The position numbers were made by a program, and so were the translations under genes. The notes under the pieces are model-generated. The model saw nothing but the letters and a program-made list of their open reading frames with translations. It searched no databases and was not told the DNA's origin. Of a DNA stretch of 64,000 bases, positions 10,465 to 22,400 are shown one piece after another. The number at the start of each line of letters is the position of its first letter. Within the stretch, counting starts at the first letter, position 1. The DNA is taken from NCBI GenBank assembly GCA_019054805.1, contig JAHQIY010000008.1, positions 4,015,501 to 4,079,500 of the forward strand. Reading direction: 5' to 3'. The DNA comes from Brachionus manjavacas (Eukaryota > Rotifera > Eurotatoria > Ploima > Brachionidae).

Positions 10465-11085
10465 ACAATGTTTATTTATTTTAATTGAAACATTAAGATA
10501 GTTTCAATTGAACTTTTTGGACCTTAAGTTATGAAATTCATTTAGGCCTTATTAATTCATTTAAAAATATACGATAATCTTTAAATCTTATGTTGCCTAG
10601 ACACATTTTGATAGAGTCAGAAATGTCATCACTGATGAAAAAATGCCTTTTTAACTCCTTTTTAAACTTCCTTATATTACATAAAAGTGAAGGAAAATCT
10701 ACATTAAAATGGTTAATCAAAAGTTGAATATCTGTTTCAAAAGAGTTATTTGACTTTGATAGACAGATAGTTACGTTTTGTTTAATGCACTCAAAAATAC
10801 TAGATGTAAATGAGTTAAAACTTATCGTCGCAATAAATGATAGTTCTGAAAAAAGGTAAAGTTGATCAAATTTTAAAATTTTAAGAACTTTTAAGACCCC
10901 CGACATGTGACATGTATAACGAAGGTTGAAGATTTGTCTTATTAAATTGTTTTGATTAATATTTAATGTATTAATCGTTGTTTTATAAATTGTAACTATT
11001 CCCAGACCATACGTAAATTGTGATAAACAATAAGTTTTATATAAAGGCTTTAAGAGATGGAGTCATTATACTAATTTTCACAATT
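10465..11085 (-). mobile_element. LINE relic, C-terminal domain (outer copy)
   Basis: On the minus strand the sequence encodes a LINE polymerase C-terminus: LYKTYCLSQFTYGLG, NNLIRQIFNLRY, then VLKVLKILKFDQLYLFSELS, ending at a stop at 10538. A short untranslated tail follows and ends in A+T-rich AATAAATAAA-like sequence near 10470. The same protein segment recurs at 11380-11600, so two related elements lie in tandem. The 5' side is cut at about 11085, exactly where the tail of the second copy begins. Confidence 0.7.
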
Positions 11086-11089
11086 AAAA

Positions 11090-12380
11090 GTCATTTATTT
11101 ATTTATTGAATTGAATTAACCTCCTTTAAGGAGAAGAAAAAAAAAAAAAGATTTTTTGTTTTTGTGTTTTTTTAAAAATGAAAAATTATTACCTAAAAAT
11201 AAAATTAAAAAAAAAAAAAAAAAAAAAAAAGATAAAAAAGGAACATTAGTTGGAACATTAGTTTTGAAGTTTCAATTTTAAAGTTATTGGAAATAAGAAC
11301 CAAGTCAGAGGAAAAAGATTTATTAGAGGGGGGGTCATTAAGCATATATTGATAGATAATTTTATTTAATTGTATCAATAAAAGTTAGTTTTGAAAATAG
11401 ATAAAGTTCATCAAAATTGAAAACTTTCAGTACTTTTAAGACTCGTGATATGTGACAATAGGCTTTTAAACCAAACATTTGTCTAATTAAGTTGTTTTGT
11501 AGTTTATTTATTGAAACCTTTGTGGTCGAATTAAGAGTGAGAGCCTCAAGACCATATGTGAATTTAGATAAGCAATATGTTTTGTATATAAATGATTTGA
11601 ATTAAGGTGAAGAGGAAGGACTATTTTTAGGCAGAAGATACGAAATTCCAAAAAAGCTGCTCTGAACTTTTTTAAAATTTATAATTGCCTGTGTGTTAAA
11701 GTCAAGATCAGAATCTATGGTGAATGCTAAGTATTCTAACTGATTTGCTTCTTTAAGTTCGGATCCATTAATGTGAAACACCGACTTAAATAAGTGAATG
11801 CCAAAGTTAACAATTTTTGTTTTATTAGGGTTAAATTTTATTCTCCATTTATTCCCATAAGTCCCACAAATATCCAAAAGCATTTGTAGATGGGAGTCAA
11901 CTGGGCTTATTAAGATTATATCATCTGCGTAGACAATGATAGAAACATTAAGATTTTTATAAAGAGCTCCAAGTTCATTGTTAAGGCATTCTATTATAAG
12001 ATCATCAATATATATGTTAAAAAGAAATGAAGATAAAATAGCTCCTTGTTTTACACCAGTTTCAATTTTGAAGGGTTTTGTTGTTAGATTATTTGGAAGA
12101 GATAAAACAGCTAGGGCTGAGTTATAATAAATCCTAAGCAATACCCAGTAGGAAGTATGCAGTCTCTTTATTAGCTTATAGAATAAGCCATTTATAAAGA
12201 TGTTGAACAGAAATGGTAAAAGTGTCACACCTTGCTTCACACCAGTTTCAATTGGAAAAAGGTCAGAAATATTTCCATTAGGTAGACAAATTATAACTGA
12301 AGCTGAGTCATAGTATTTTTTAAGAAGTATCCAATAGGACTTGTTTAATCTAGGAATAATTGAAAGTTTAATCTAGGAAA
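11090..12380 (-). mobile_element. LINE relic with reverse transcriptase palm (inner copy)
   Basis: The minus strand encodes GVKQGAILSSFLFNIYIDDLI, then VYADDIILIS (catalytic YADD), a KWRIKFNPNKTKIVNFG block and, after a frameshift near 11600, the C-terminal YKTYCLSKFTYGLEAL segment. The 3' end near 11095 carries an (AATA)n tail. Upstream of the palm the segment equivalent to motif B occurs twice in a row (GVKQGVTLLPFLFNIFINGL at about 12180-12240 and again at about 12010-12060), with two diverged versions. That implies unequal recombination or template switching between related copies. No endonuclease domain remains. Confidence 0.85.
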
Positions 12381-13181
12381 TATTGAAGGTTGAAAATTTT
12401 TTGTTTTTGAAAACTTATACATTAAAATTAAAAATTAAAAAAAATATTCTTTGTTCTTTTAATTTTGAGCTAAAAATAATTCGAGCGACAATGTAAAAGC
12501 TTTCAAGGACGCTAAATTTAAACATTTTTTGATGAAATTATGGTTTTGAAAGTGATCTGGCGTTCATATTATTGATAAACGAATGTTTTTTATGTCTAAG
12601 TATTCAGAGCAACAAAAGAAATTTCAACTTAATAATGTTTTTTTTGCATATTTCATACATTTAAGCAGCTATATTTCGCATTTTTTATAATAATTAAATT
12701 TTTATAAATTTTTATCTGTTTATTTTATTTTTAAATCAATGTTTATAAATATCAAACCAAGAATGGTAAATTAGGATTATTTGAATTAGTATTTTTTTTC
12801 AAATTCGAAATTAATTTCACAATTTTAATTCAACTTTAATACTAAGAAAAAATTAAAATTAATTACTTTACAGGCTTATAATATTTATTTTGAAAATTAA
12901 AAAAAAGGACTAAAATGAAACAAACCGTTACAATAAATTTAATTAAAAAATTTAATAAATAAATTTTTGTAATTAGTTTTTTAAGTTAGTAACAATTTTG
13001 GTTAACTAATTTTTGGCTAAACGAAAAAGCTAACTTCCAAACCAAACATAACCAACATCACTAAATTTAATATTTTATTTTTTCAATCATAATATAATTT
13101 AAAAATTAGTTGAGTATAGTTTTGTACATTAATTCCAGTCGTTTATTTAAAGAATTGAATTCAAATAAACTGACTGAAAGA
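12381..13181. other. A+T-rich DNA upstream of the EGF gene
   Basis: No gene seen. Bases 12635-12672 resemble, in inverse orientation, 10430-10465 and, in weaker form, 18645-18695. This suggests that the inverted duplication described at 10103 once extended further upstream and has lost about 500 bp in the pseudogene arm. Confidence 0.5.
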
Positions 13182-13297
13182 TTTTTTTTAATTTTATTTA
13201 ATTTCGAAGTAAGTTTATTTACAAAAAATTTATTTAGAGAGAATTTAAATTTTTGTTTTTCAACTATTTTCTAAGCTTAGTAAATACTGTTTTATAG

Positions 13298-16200
13298 ATG
13301 AAAATTTTTTTTTTCTTAATTGTTTGTTTTTTTGAATTCAATATTCAAAATTCAATAATTTTTGCACAGAACATAACCACTTGTGTAAGTATTCCATGCC
13401 AAAACAATGGCAGTTGTAATGAGTTAGTCAATGGCTACGCTTGTTTATGCTCTCCTGGTTACACTGGAATAAATTGCGAGCAAACAATCAATCTTTGCAC
13501 TACTCTTCCTTGCTTCAATCAGGCTACATGCGTGTCTACACTGAACGGATTTACTTGCATTTGTCCTGATGGGTTTACTGGAAATAGGTGTGAAATAAGA
13601 ATAGACTACTGTCAGAGTTCGCCTTGTCTTAACAATGGAATATGCTCATCTATTGATAATTCTTGGAGGTAAGCTAATTGAATATTTATTTTTAGTCTCT
13701 CTCTTCCAGTCTTCAGTATTTATTATAAAAAACACATATTTCTAAAATATAGACCTCTTGATTTATGATAAAAGACAGGCGCATATTTTTGGTCGAATTA
13801 ACTACGGTTCGGCAGGAGTAATGGCTTAGCCAACTGATTTAGTTACTAGCTTTAGTTAGTGGAATTATTAATACAATTAGTCCAGATATAGATCGCATTT
13901 AAAAAATTAATATCAACAATTTTTCAAGATTTATAAACTTTTTTTTTAAATAACTTAATTATCCGAATTAAGTGACACCTCATTAAATTTGTCAGTGACA
14001 TGTCACTAAAGAATCTTTAACATGTTACAATAGCATGTCATTAAAATAGAGTCTATATTAAAGTCACTCAATTCGGTTAATTACGTTAATTTTTATTTAT
14101 TTTTTCAAATTTTATCTAAAATGTAAAAATATAATTAAATGAACAATAAATATTTAATTCCTATTTAATTTTGTGTCCTAAGGTTTTCATTCATTCATAC
14201 TTTAACTTTCATATATTTTAGATAAAAGAAAATTGAAGATTTTGCCTTTTTTGCTAAAAGAAACACTAGAATAATCCAGACTTGTTTTTAAGTCACAAGT
14301 CTTAAGTCAAGTCAAGTCAATGATTTAATTTTAATTCTAGTAGTCTCTTTGATTGAATAAATTACTCATCACCCGAGAAGTTTTTTCATGAAATAATAAT
14401 AATTTGATTTTCTATTAAATTTATTGTATTTATAAAGAGAGATTTTTAAAAAAATTTATTTAATTTTTTTTTGATATTTACCTTATTCAGACAGTTAAGT
14501 AAATTATTTTTCAAATAACGTCGAATTTTGAATAATTTTATTCTCAAATTTGGTTAGATGCATCTGCTTGTATCCTTATTCGGGTGTCAATTGTGGAACC
14601 AATATTGCTTGTAATTCAAATCCATGTCTTAACTCAGCTGCATGTACAGTCTCAAAAATAAGCCCGTTTTTTGAGTGCCAATGTTCGACAGGTTACTCAG
14701 GACAAAGATGTGAAATAAGAGCAAATCCATGTGCCTCAGGTCCATGTCAAAATGGAGTATGTGAAGTTTTATTGACATCGTATAGATGTACTTGCCTCAA
14801 TGGTTTTACTGGAACTAATTGTGAAATATTCATTGACTTTTGTGTAAGTGCACCTTGTTTCAATGGTGGAACTTGTTTAACATCCATTCCAGGAACATAT
14901 ACTTGCAGATGTCCTCCTGCTTTTCAAGGAACTAATTGCCAAACTGTAATAAGTTTGTGCTCCGTTGGAACATGTCTAAATGGTGGTATTTGTACTCAAA
15001 ATGGATTAAATTTGACTTGTAATTGTCCGAATGGTTACACTGGATCAAATTGTCAAACTCTGATTAATTTTTGCACTTCAAATCCTTGCGGCAGTCAAGG
15101 TATATGTAGTCAAACAATAAATGGCTTTGTTTGCACTTGTTTGCCAGGTTATACCGGAATAAATTGTCAAATCGACATAGACGAATGTTTCAGTGGGCCA
15201 TGTATTAATGGAGGTACTTGTACTGATTTGGTAAATGGTTATAGATGTACATGTCCATGTGGATACACAGATTCAATGTGTCAGACCAGAGTAAATCAAT
15301 GTAGCAGTGCGCCATGTCTTAATGGAGGTGTTTGTTTTCCATCAACAAATAACGTGTGCGATTATGCATGTGTTTGTCCAGCACAGTACACAGGCAAAAA
15401 TTGCCAGACTGTTTTAAATCCATGCCAAATTAATCCATGTAACAACAATGGACAATGCATACCAACATCGACTTCTTCTTATGCATGTTTATGTCCGGCT
15501 GGATTTACTGGTTCAACATGTTCAAACATCATTAATTTATGTCAAACAACCAATCCGTGTTTGAATGGAGGAAGTTGTCAGACTTCAGGCAGTAGTTATA
15601 ACTGTAACTGCGCTCCGGGTTGGACTGGAGCAACCTGTTCCAATCTTATCAACATATGTATATCAAATCCATGCAGTTCCAATGGCATTTGTGTAGTCAG
15701 TTCGCCAAATACTTACACATGTTTATGCAATATTGGTTACACAAGCGCAACCTGTAGTCAATTTATTGACTTATGTGCAAATAATCCATGTCAAAACAAC
15801 GGCAGATGTAACATGATTGGGCCAAATGTGTTCCAGTGCCAATGTACGGGACCTTGGACAGGAACTTTCTGCACCCAGTATGTATCACCTTGTACTGAAA
15901 ATTATTGCAATGGAGGAACTTGCTACGAAATAACCCCTGGTGTTCCTATCTGCTATTGTCCGCCATGTTTTACTGGAAGTTTATGTCAGAGCCCATTGGA
16001 TTTGTGCACTTTAGGTAGCAATCCATGCTTTAATGATGGTGCTTGTATTTCGAATCAACCAAAATCTTGCTCATACAGATGCAGTTGCCAGATTGGTTTT
16101 ACTGGTGATAGATGTGAAACTCAAATAAGTTACTGTGCTTCAAGTCCGTGTATTAGGGGAACATGTGTCAATCGACTCTTAGGATATGAGTGTCTATGTC

Positions 16201-16301
16201 CAGTAGAATATACAGGCACTAGATGTGAGGAAGAAACAGACTCTAATTTGATTCCATTCAGAATTTTATTTTCACTATGGCGTTACTTTTTTCCTTCTTG
16301 A
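13298..16301 (+). CDS. Secreted protein with 17 EGF-like repeats
   Basis: Two exons, 13298-13668 and 14558-16301. The donor GTAAGC at 13669 and the acceptor TTAG ending at 14557 join in phase 2 to restore a continuous EGF repeat (...NSWR/CICLYPYSG...), giving 704 aa. Residues 1-24 are a signal peptide. Seventeen tandem EGF domains of about 38-40 residues follow, each with six cysteines and the usual NGGxC and GYTGxxC elements. Only the ninth starts DIDEC like a calcium-binding EGF. There is no transmembrane helix, DSL, laminin or Notch-type intracellular region. The short C-terminus (about 20 residues after the last repeat) is hydrophobic with a basic residue, so a GPI signal is possible but weak. 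Such proteins act as extracellular matrix or adhesion factors; the exact role is unknown. A broken inverted copy of the 5' end lies at 9975-10394. Confidence 0.9.
13956..14083. mobile_element. 128-bp mini-element with terminal inverted repeats, in the EGF gene intron
   Basis: Bases 13956-13976 (core CCGAATTAAGTGAC) and 14063-14083 (GTCACTCAATTCGG) are inverted repeats with two differences in 21. The interior carries GTGACATGTCACT, itself a palindrome, and further CATGTCA words. The same end sequence appears at 52577-52600 next to other repeats, so this is a dispersed family. It is too short to encode anything and is probably a MITE. Confidence 0.6.
14278..14332 (+). repeat. AAGTC-rich dispersed repeat, copy in the EGF intron
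   Basis: About 50 bp beginning AGACTTGTTTTTAAGTCACA and containing tandem AAGTC pentamers. It is repeated almost exactly at 52617-52670 and, inverted and weaker, at 53405-53470. It is probably the end of a DNA transposon family. Confidence 0.65.
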
Positions 16302-16427
16302 ACTTTGATTATTTTTAGAATTTAATTTTGAATATTTTTTTTTAGAAAAAATTCAATTTAAAAACAATTTTGAAATTTTTTATTAAAATATTAGATTTAT
16401 TTTTATAAAAACCCAGATTAAATATTT

Positions 16428-16433
16428 AATAAA
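16428..16433 (+). terminator. Possible polyadenylation signal of the EGF gene
   Basis: AATAAA 127 bp after the stop codon at 16301, in sense orientation. Position is the only support. Confidence 0.4.
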
Positions 16434-17431
16434 AATGAAATTAAAAATAAATATAAGCTACTCCAAGTAAAGCTTTGGAAGACGAAAAACAATAGGAATG
16501 CCTCTATGGGAACTACATCTCGCATTTAGCTAATTTAACAGCTTTAAAATGTCTGAATAAATGAGTGAGTTCTAAACACTCAGTGAACTTAATTTTAAAC
16601 GGATATAAGTATTTTTAAAAAATAATTTGAATCCTCTAAAATTTTATCAACAATTTAAAGATCAGCTTTCTATGTTAAAAATTGAAATGTAATTTAGTCG
16701 CTCTTGATTCATTTCAGGGTAAAAATTTCACTAAAAGCCTTGTTTACATTATCTTTAAAAAAATTTTCTTAATTTATTCTATTAAAGTTTAAATATTTTT
16801 CCTACAAAGTAATCTTATGATTTGTGTAAATTTTTAAAAGTTAAAATTTAAAAAAAAGAACTTTTCTTTTAAAAGATTTAGAATTTAGAGGTGAAACTGT
16901 CTTAAGATTTAAAGGCAAAAATCTCTTAAATCTTCCAAATTCGACCTCAATACACTTAAAAGATGAGAAAACTATTCATTAAAATAAAAAGCAATTACCA
17001 GCCAATTACTGAATTTTATAGAATTATCATAAAAAACGAAAACTAGGATTCTTTTGAAAACAAATACGTAAAAAACGAAAAAATTAAATATTCGAATTGT
17101 AAAGTTGAAAATTCCGCATTTAGCAAAATCTGTAAAAACAAGCAAAGTAAAAACAATTAAAAAACAAAAAATAAAAAAAATAAAAATAAAATAAAAAATT
17201 ATTTATTATTAATTACAACAAAAAATTAAAACCTTCAACAGCAAGAAACAAAAAATAAAAATGGACACAAAAACAGCATCTACACAACCATATTAGAACC
17301 GAAACTCAACCAAGGAACTAAACAATCAAACCTACGCTACTTAAGCTGCAGACCAACCAAGGCTTACTAACGAATCTTAAAAATCAAACAAAAAACCATA
17401 ATGCTCAAGCAACAGAATGCTTAAGAACAAC
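16434..17431. other. Noncoding DNA, A/C-skewed toward its right end
   Basis: No gene recognised. From about 17140 to 17430 the plus strand is nearly depleted of G and T and rich in CAA/AAAC words, unlike its surroundings. This could be a decayed hydrophilic coding segment of a transposon, since a LINE fragment follows at once, or simple A-rich low-complexity DNA. Confidence 0.5.
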
Positions 17432-17711
17432 TGAGGTACGGTACCTCAAGGGTCTGTGCTTGGCCCTTTGCTTTTTGTTATATATATAAACGACCTACCT
17501 GACATCATTTCAAACAAAATAGAAATTTATGCCGATGACTCGAAGATTCTTGGAGTAATTAACAACTTGTGTGATAGGGCAAATATGCAGAAAGACCTAG
17601 ATGCTCTGTGTGAATGGATTGATGTATGGAGAACGGGTCTCTGTGCTCAAAAATGTAAGATTATGCATTTTGGAAGGCTAAATGCTAGATTTTCGAATGA
17701 AACATCGGGAA
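17432..17711 (+). mobile_element. LINE reverse-transcriptase fragment
   Basis: The open frame reads [20 protein letters not shown], then [10 protein letters not shown] (catalytic YADD) and a KIMHFGRLN block. These are motifs B, C and D-E of a non-LTR reverse transcriptase, about 93 residues in all. Both ends are cut; on the right it is interrupted by the CATAGAA-repeat element that starts near 17715. The style (VLGPLLF, IMHFG) matches the CR1-like group also represented at 4750 and 30190. Confidence 0.85.
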
Positions 17712-17714
17712 AAG

Positions 17715-18260
17715 AGGATGAAGTGACATCTCATAGAAAACAATATTCATAGAATGTAAACTCATAGAAGACAAAATCATAGAATGATGTTTTCATAGAA
17801 AAAAATTCTCATAGAATTAAACTCGTAGTATTTTTTTCATAGAATATTTCTCTTTTATGATTTTCTCACTTCAAATATATATTGCAAACACTTGAAATTG
17901 TAAAAGGAATTTGAACTCACCAATTATTAATAGGCTTAGATCAAACAAAAGCTATAATGTTAGTAACTTAGCAGCATCTAAGTTAAAAATAAAATCAAAG
18001 AATACGGTACTAGAATTGCCTAGAACAAACAATAGTATCGAATCTTGGCATTCAAGAATTAGTAAAGAGGCATGCAAAAATATAACCATGAAAAAATTTA
18101 TAGATCTTTTTAAAATAGAACAAAGCATCATGGAATCTGATCTTGTTTTGTTATTCAGTGGTAAACAGTTAAAAATGGTGAATACTAAAATTGAAAAGAG
18201 AGAACAAGATCTTAAACGTAGTGTTGACGCTTATACGCTATTTATAAACTATTAACTACT
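17715..18260 (+). mobile_element. Mutator-like element relic: CATAGAA array plus transposase C-terminus
   Basis: Seven copies of the heptad CATAGAA, or a one- or two-base variant, recur every 14-16 bp from 17732 to 17844. After a 65-bp gap an open frame (17911-18255, about 114 aa) encodes the C-terminal part of an invertebrate MULE-type transposase: LPRTNNSIESWHSRI, then KKFIDLFKIEQSIMESDL and a KREQDLKRSV-type basic end. The catalytic DDE domain upstream is missing. No matching right-hand heptad array was found, so the right end is lost. The transposase call rests on the R-TNN-x-E-x-WH signature. Confidence 0.7.
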
Positions 18261-18985
18261 TTTTTATTTAATTTTTTTTTTTAATTTTGAAATTTTTACT
18301 TAATCGAATTAATTTTCATATTATTAATAATTATTAATTTTCGTATTTGAAATTTTGTAAATTATTTTTATGCTGAACGGAGAGTGCTCTTTCTTCAAAC
18401 AGTAGACCCTAGGTCACATTTTAATCTAAATAAAATAAATAAATTATTTTTTACTGAAACGTTTCCACGTTCTCATGTATGATACTTTTGAAATTTCGAA
18501 CCCCTACACTCAACCAAACATTCTCAATTTTAATTATTTATTTCTCTTATTACTTCTCTATTAAATTTCTTAGATTTTTTTAAACATTTAGAAAATAAAC
18601 AGATTTAAAATCAAATTCTAAAAAATTTAATAATTGTTTAAAAGTGCTTAATTTAAATGCTTTATTGAATGAAGTATGTAAAAGAAGCGATACTATTTCG
18701 AAATTTATTTTTTTTTGTTCTTAAAACTTATATATGAAAAGCATCAATAAAAATTTTATAAACGAAAAAACCTATTCATTCGTTTAACAGTAGTAGCAAC
18801 GCCAAAAAGCTTTTAAAACCCTTTTTTTATTAAAAAATAATTATTAAATTTTTTTAATACAAAAATTTGGAATAAACTCCTTCGAATGTAACTTATTGGG
18901 AATTGATTTTAAAAAAATTCGTACTTTTAACTTTATCTAATATTTATTATTTAAAAAAATTAAAATTAAAATCCATAAAATATTG
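18261..18985. other. A+T-rich noncoding DNA
   Basis: No gene. A stretch at about 18645-18695 (CTTTATTGAATGAAGTATG and on) resembles 10430-10465 near the EGF pseudogene, so a dispersed repeat may be present. Confidence 0.45.
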
Positions 18986-19440
18986 CTTGCCACCTGGTTT
19001 GAGTTCATCGCCAAATTATTACCCTAGATGGTTGTTACCATTCATCTAATGGTAACTTATCTTCCTATGAGAATGTGTCAGGACTCGCGAGTCTAGGAGA
19101 ATGTAAATAAATGCGTCGAAAAAAGTAAGTAGCGAGTATAAAAAAACTCTGTTATAAGCAGAAATGCTTCTACAAGCTAACCAAATTTAACTTGTGATAT
19201 TCTACAAGGGTTTTAACTTGTCGCATAAACTACTACTACTACCTTTTTTAGAAAGATAAACCACTATTAACTTGTTAAAAAAGTCAAATTTCTAAAAAAT
19301 ATTTTTGAAGAGGGAGATCATACAGATTGTGTATTGAATGATTGGAACAAGTTGGAAGTTGATACAGTTGAAGCTCAATAAATGCATAGTTTAAAAGCAT
19401 TAATTGACAAAAATATCAATAATCAAAAATTTATTGATAA
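18986..19440 (+). mobile_element. LINE 3'-end relics
   Basis: Bases 18986-19242 have mixed composition unlike the surrounding DNA and end in an (ACT)n run (19229-19242), like the 3' end of the LINE at 5352. Bases 19300-19440 then encode, with one frameshift, a LINE polymerase C-terminus (LNDWNKLEVDTVEAQ followed by MHSLKALIDKN), comparable to the WNELPDD...ETVDSFKIKYD end at 5294. Both pieces are short, so the assignment is moderate. Confidence 0.5.
19430..19435 (-). terminator. Possible polyadenylation signal of the ABCA gene
   Basis: Minus-strand AATAAA 18 bp beyond the stop codon at 19453. It is close for a 3' UTR but plausible. Confidence 0.3.
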
Positions 19441-19452
19441 AAAATCAAATTT

Positions 19453-22400
19453 TTAAAAGTTATTTTTTTTTATTTTAGAATTTGTCTCGGAAAAATTGAT
19501 AAAAATCTGGTCCAATGAGCTCTGTGAAATCGAATAATCTTTAAAAAGAACACCATTTTTATTCTCCTCCATAACTCCAAAAATTTCTGACAATTTAGCG
19601 CTCTCGAACGCTACATTGAACTCAATCGAATCTTTGTGAACACATTTAACTTTGGCACTTGAAAACTTTTCCTTTATAAAATCTAAAACCAGCTCATTTT
19701 TATCTGTACCCTCTGTTTTTAGCACTATTCGATATCCATTTCCATATTTTGACTTCAAATGCTGAGGACTGCCGAGGCACCTGAATTGTCCATTTACCAT
19801 AATAGCCAGCCGAGTGCACAAAGACTCGCATTCAGCCATACTATGCGAAGTAAGAATAACAATTCTTTTCTCTTTTATTAAGCTTAGAATATCTTTCCAA
19901 AGGACACGTCTAACCTGGGCATCCATGCCAGACGTGGGCTCATCCAAGCAAATGACACTCGGATTTCCCAAAATAGCGATTGCTGTGGACAATTTTCTTT
20001 TGTTGCCGCCTGAATAGTCCTGGGCTATTCGATCCGAAAGGACAGTCAAACCGAACCGACTAAGAGCGTACACACAAACATCATCAATGTACTTTTCTGG
20101 GATGCCTCTTAGCCTGGCATAGAATGTCAAATGTTCTCTGGCTGTCAATAGCGGAAATATGGCATTTTTCTGAGGACAATATCCAATATTGTCAAAAGCT
20201 TTTTGTCTCTGCTTTAAAATACTGGTTCCATTAATGAGCACATCTCCTGCACTGGGCAAAACTTCTCCAGTTATCATTTTAAAAGTAGTGCTCTTGCCAG
20301 CTCCATTTATTCCAAGTAGACCAAAGCACTCACCCGGACTAATGCCAAGCGAGAGTCCTTTCACTGCTGTATTCTCTTGATTCTTTATAAAACTCTTGTA
20401 CCGTTTGCACAAATTAACCAATTTTACACTTTTTTCCTCACCATTCTTTTGTTCATTTTGTTCGATGTCTTTTTTCTCACTCAAAACATCATCATCCTCG
20501 AGTTTTTCATCTTGGTCACCATACTTGGAAGCGTTCATGTCCGGTTTGTATTTTACAAAAAAATTATACTCAATTAGAATGATGAGAGTGAAATAGCAGA
20601 TGCCTTGGATGAACATGGCGCACAAATTTCGGCCAATTTTGTCAAAGTCGAATGGCGAATACTCGCCCCGATAGCCAAAGTTTCGCTTGACCTCGGCCAT
20701 ATTGTGCAAATGGGACATTTCTAGCATGCCCTGGCCCAGACAATAATGAGGAAAAAAAATTGTGAACACCAGCTTCAGCACTTGATTTATGGGTGTCAAT
20801 TCTGGCGTTTCTTTGCTCAAACTATTCAGCACTGTGGTAGTGGTGGTGGTGCTCACACCGATGAAAATATTCAGCGAACTGCTGATCACAAACGAGGAGC
20901 CTGCTAGTTTGAACAAAAAATTTATTGGATACATCAATGGTATGCATGCCCAGCCGTACAAAAAAATCACCATCACCAAGCATGGAAAATTTTCTTGGCT
21001 AGTAAAAGTTTTTGTGTCAAAAATAAGAAATATGATGAGGCAAATAGAAGCCGGAAGGATGTAGTTAAAAAAGTCCCAGAGTAGATTTGATATCCAGTAG
21101 ACATATGGCTGTATGCCGGACACATACTGAAGTTGCTTGGAACTGTTTTCACGCTCTTCAACCAAAAAGACCAGAAAACTGGCTGGTATAAATGACAGAG
21201 CGAATATTATGAATATGGCCACAAACAAATCAATCAGCACTCTTTTGTCTAGTTGGACCAAAAATTGATGCTTGGAAAATTTCATCGGATGGTTATGGGC
21301 TATGATGGCATGCTCCTCCAAATTAGCTTTGTTTGACAGCTCACTGCGCAGCAAAGCATTGTTTATCAGGTTCAGAAACGCCACATTGGCATGGTAGCCT
21401 TTTGGATTGTACCATATTTTGATGTATTTGGACGCAAATGGTGTTTGTTTGGTGATAAAGTGATGGAAATTTGTAAAATTTTTTGCATTGGTCACACTTT
21501 GAAGTGAAGTGAAAAATTTGAAAAAATTTTTGCTCAATTTTTTCCACTGGGATAAGAATTTTTTTGATTTAAAATCGGGTTCAATGAACTCAAGGCCCCC
21601 GTATCTTTTTTCGAATATGTTGTTCGAAAATTCGGTTTTGATGAGCCAGTCGGTGATGTTTCGTCCAGTCAGGTCGAAAATGGTGTCACCAGTTTTTACT
21701 TTGTAAAAAGCTCTTAGGTCAATGTCGCCACCAGAGCTCGGCGAACACTTGGGAAAGCCCGATTTGCAGTCGCAATTTTTTGATATTTTAGTCCGGCTAA
21801 AATTTGTCCTCACCAATTCGGTGAGAACAGCTTTTTTGTCCTCAATTCGGGGCAGTGTGATTTCAAAGTCGTAGTTTTGACAAGAGAGTAGGGTTTCGGT
21901 TTTCAGCTTGGACAGTTCTTTGCTCGAATGGTTCACCTTGATTCCATGGTTTTTGACGCACCGGTTGCCAGGTCCGGGACTCTTTAAAAAAGTCTTCCAT
22001 ATTTTGTTGATTCCAGTTGAGCTCGAATCAGGATCGAATGGATTCAAGACTGCTTTTGTGTAATTCAAGTCAATGTAAAATGGCTCGGACAAAATGGACG
22101 AGTTCCGGCTTATGAACATTACATTGTCGCCCTCGAACCACCAAGGGTGAAGCTCAAGCGATGGCTTGTCTTTGATCAGAGGTGCAAAGTTGGCCACAAA
22201 CAAGGCAAGGCACACAAATACAATTGGCAGAACAGTCTCGGCCACAAAGCCTTTTACGTTTCGCCTGGTGCGGTGAAAGCGTTTTGTGAAAAGTGCAAAA
22301 ATTTGCTGAAAAAATAAGCAAATTTTTGACTCGAGCCTAAAATTATTCAATTTAGAAGATTTGTCTATTTGATCATTAGTTAAACATGATGAGTCTGTGA

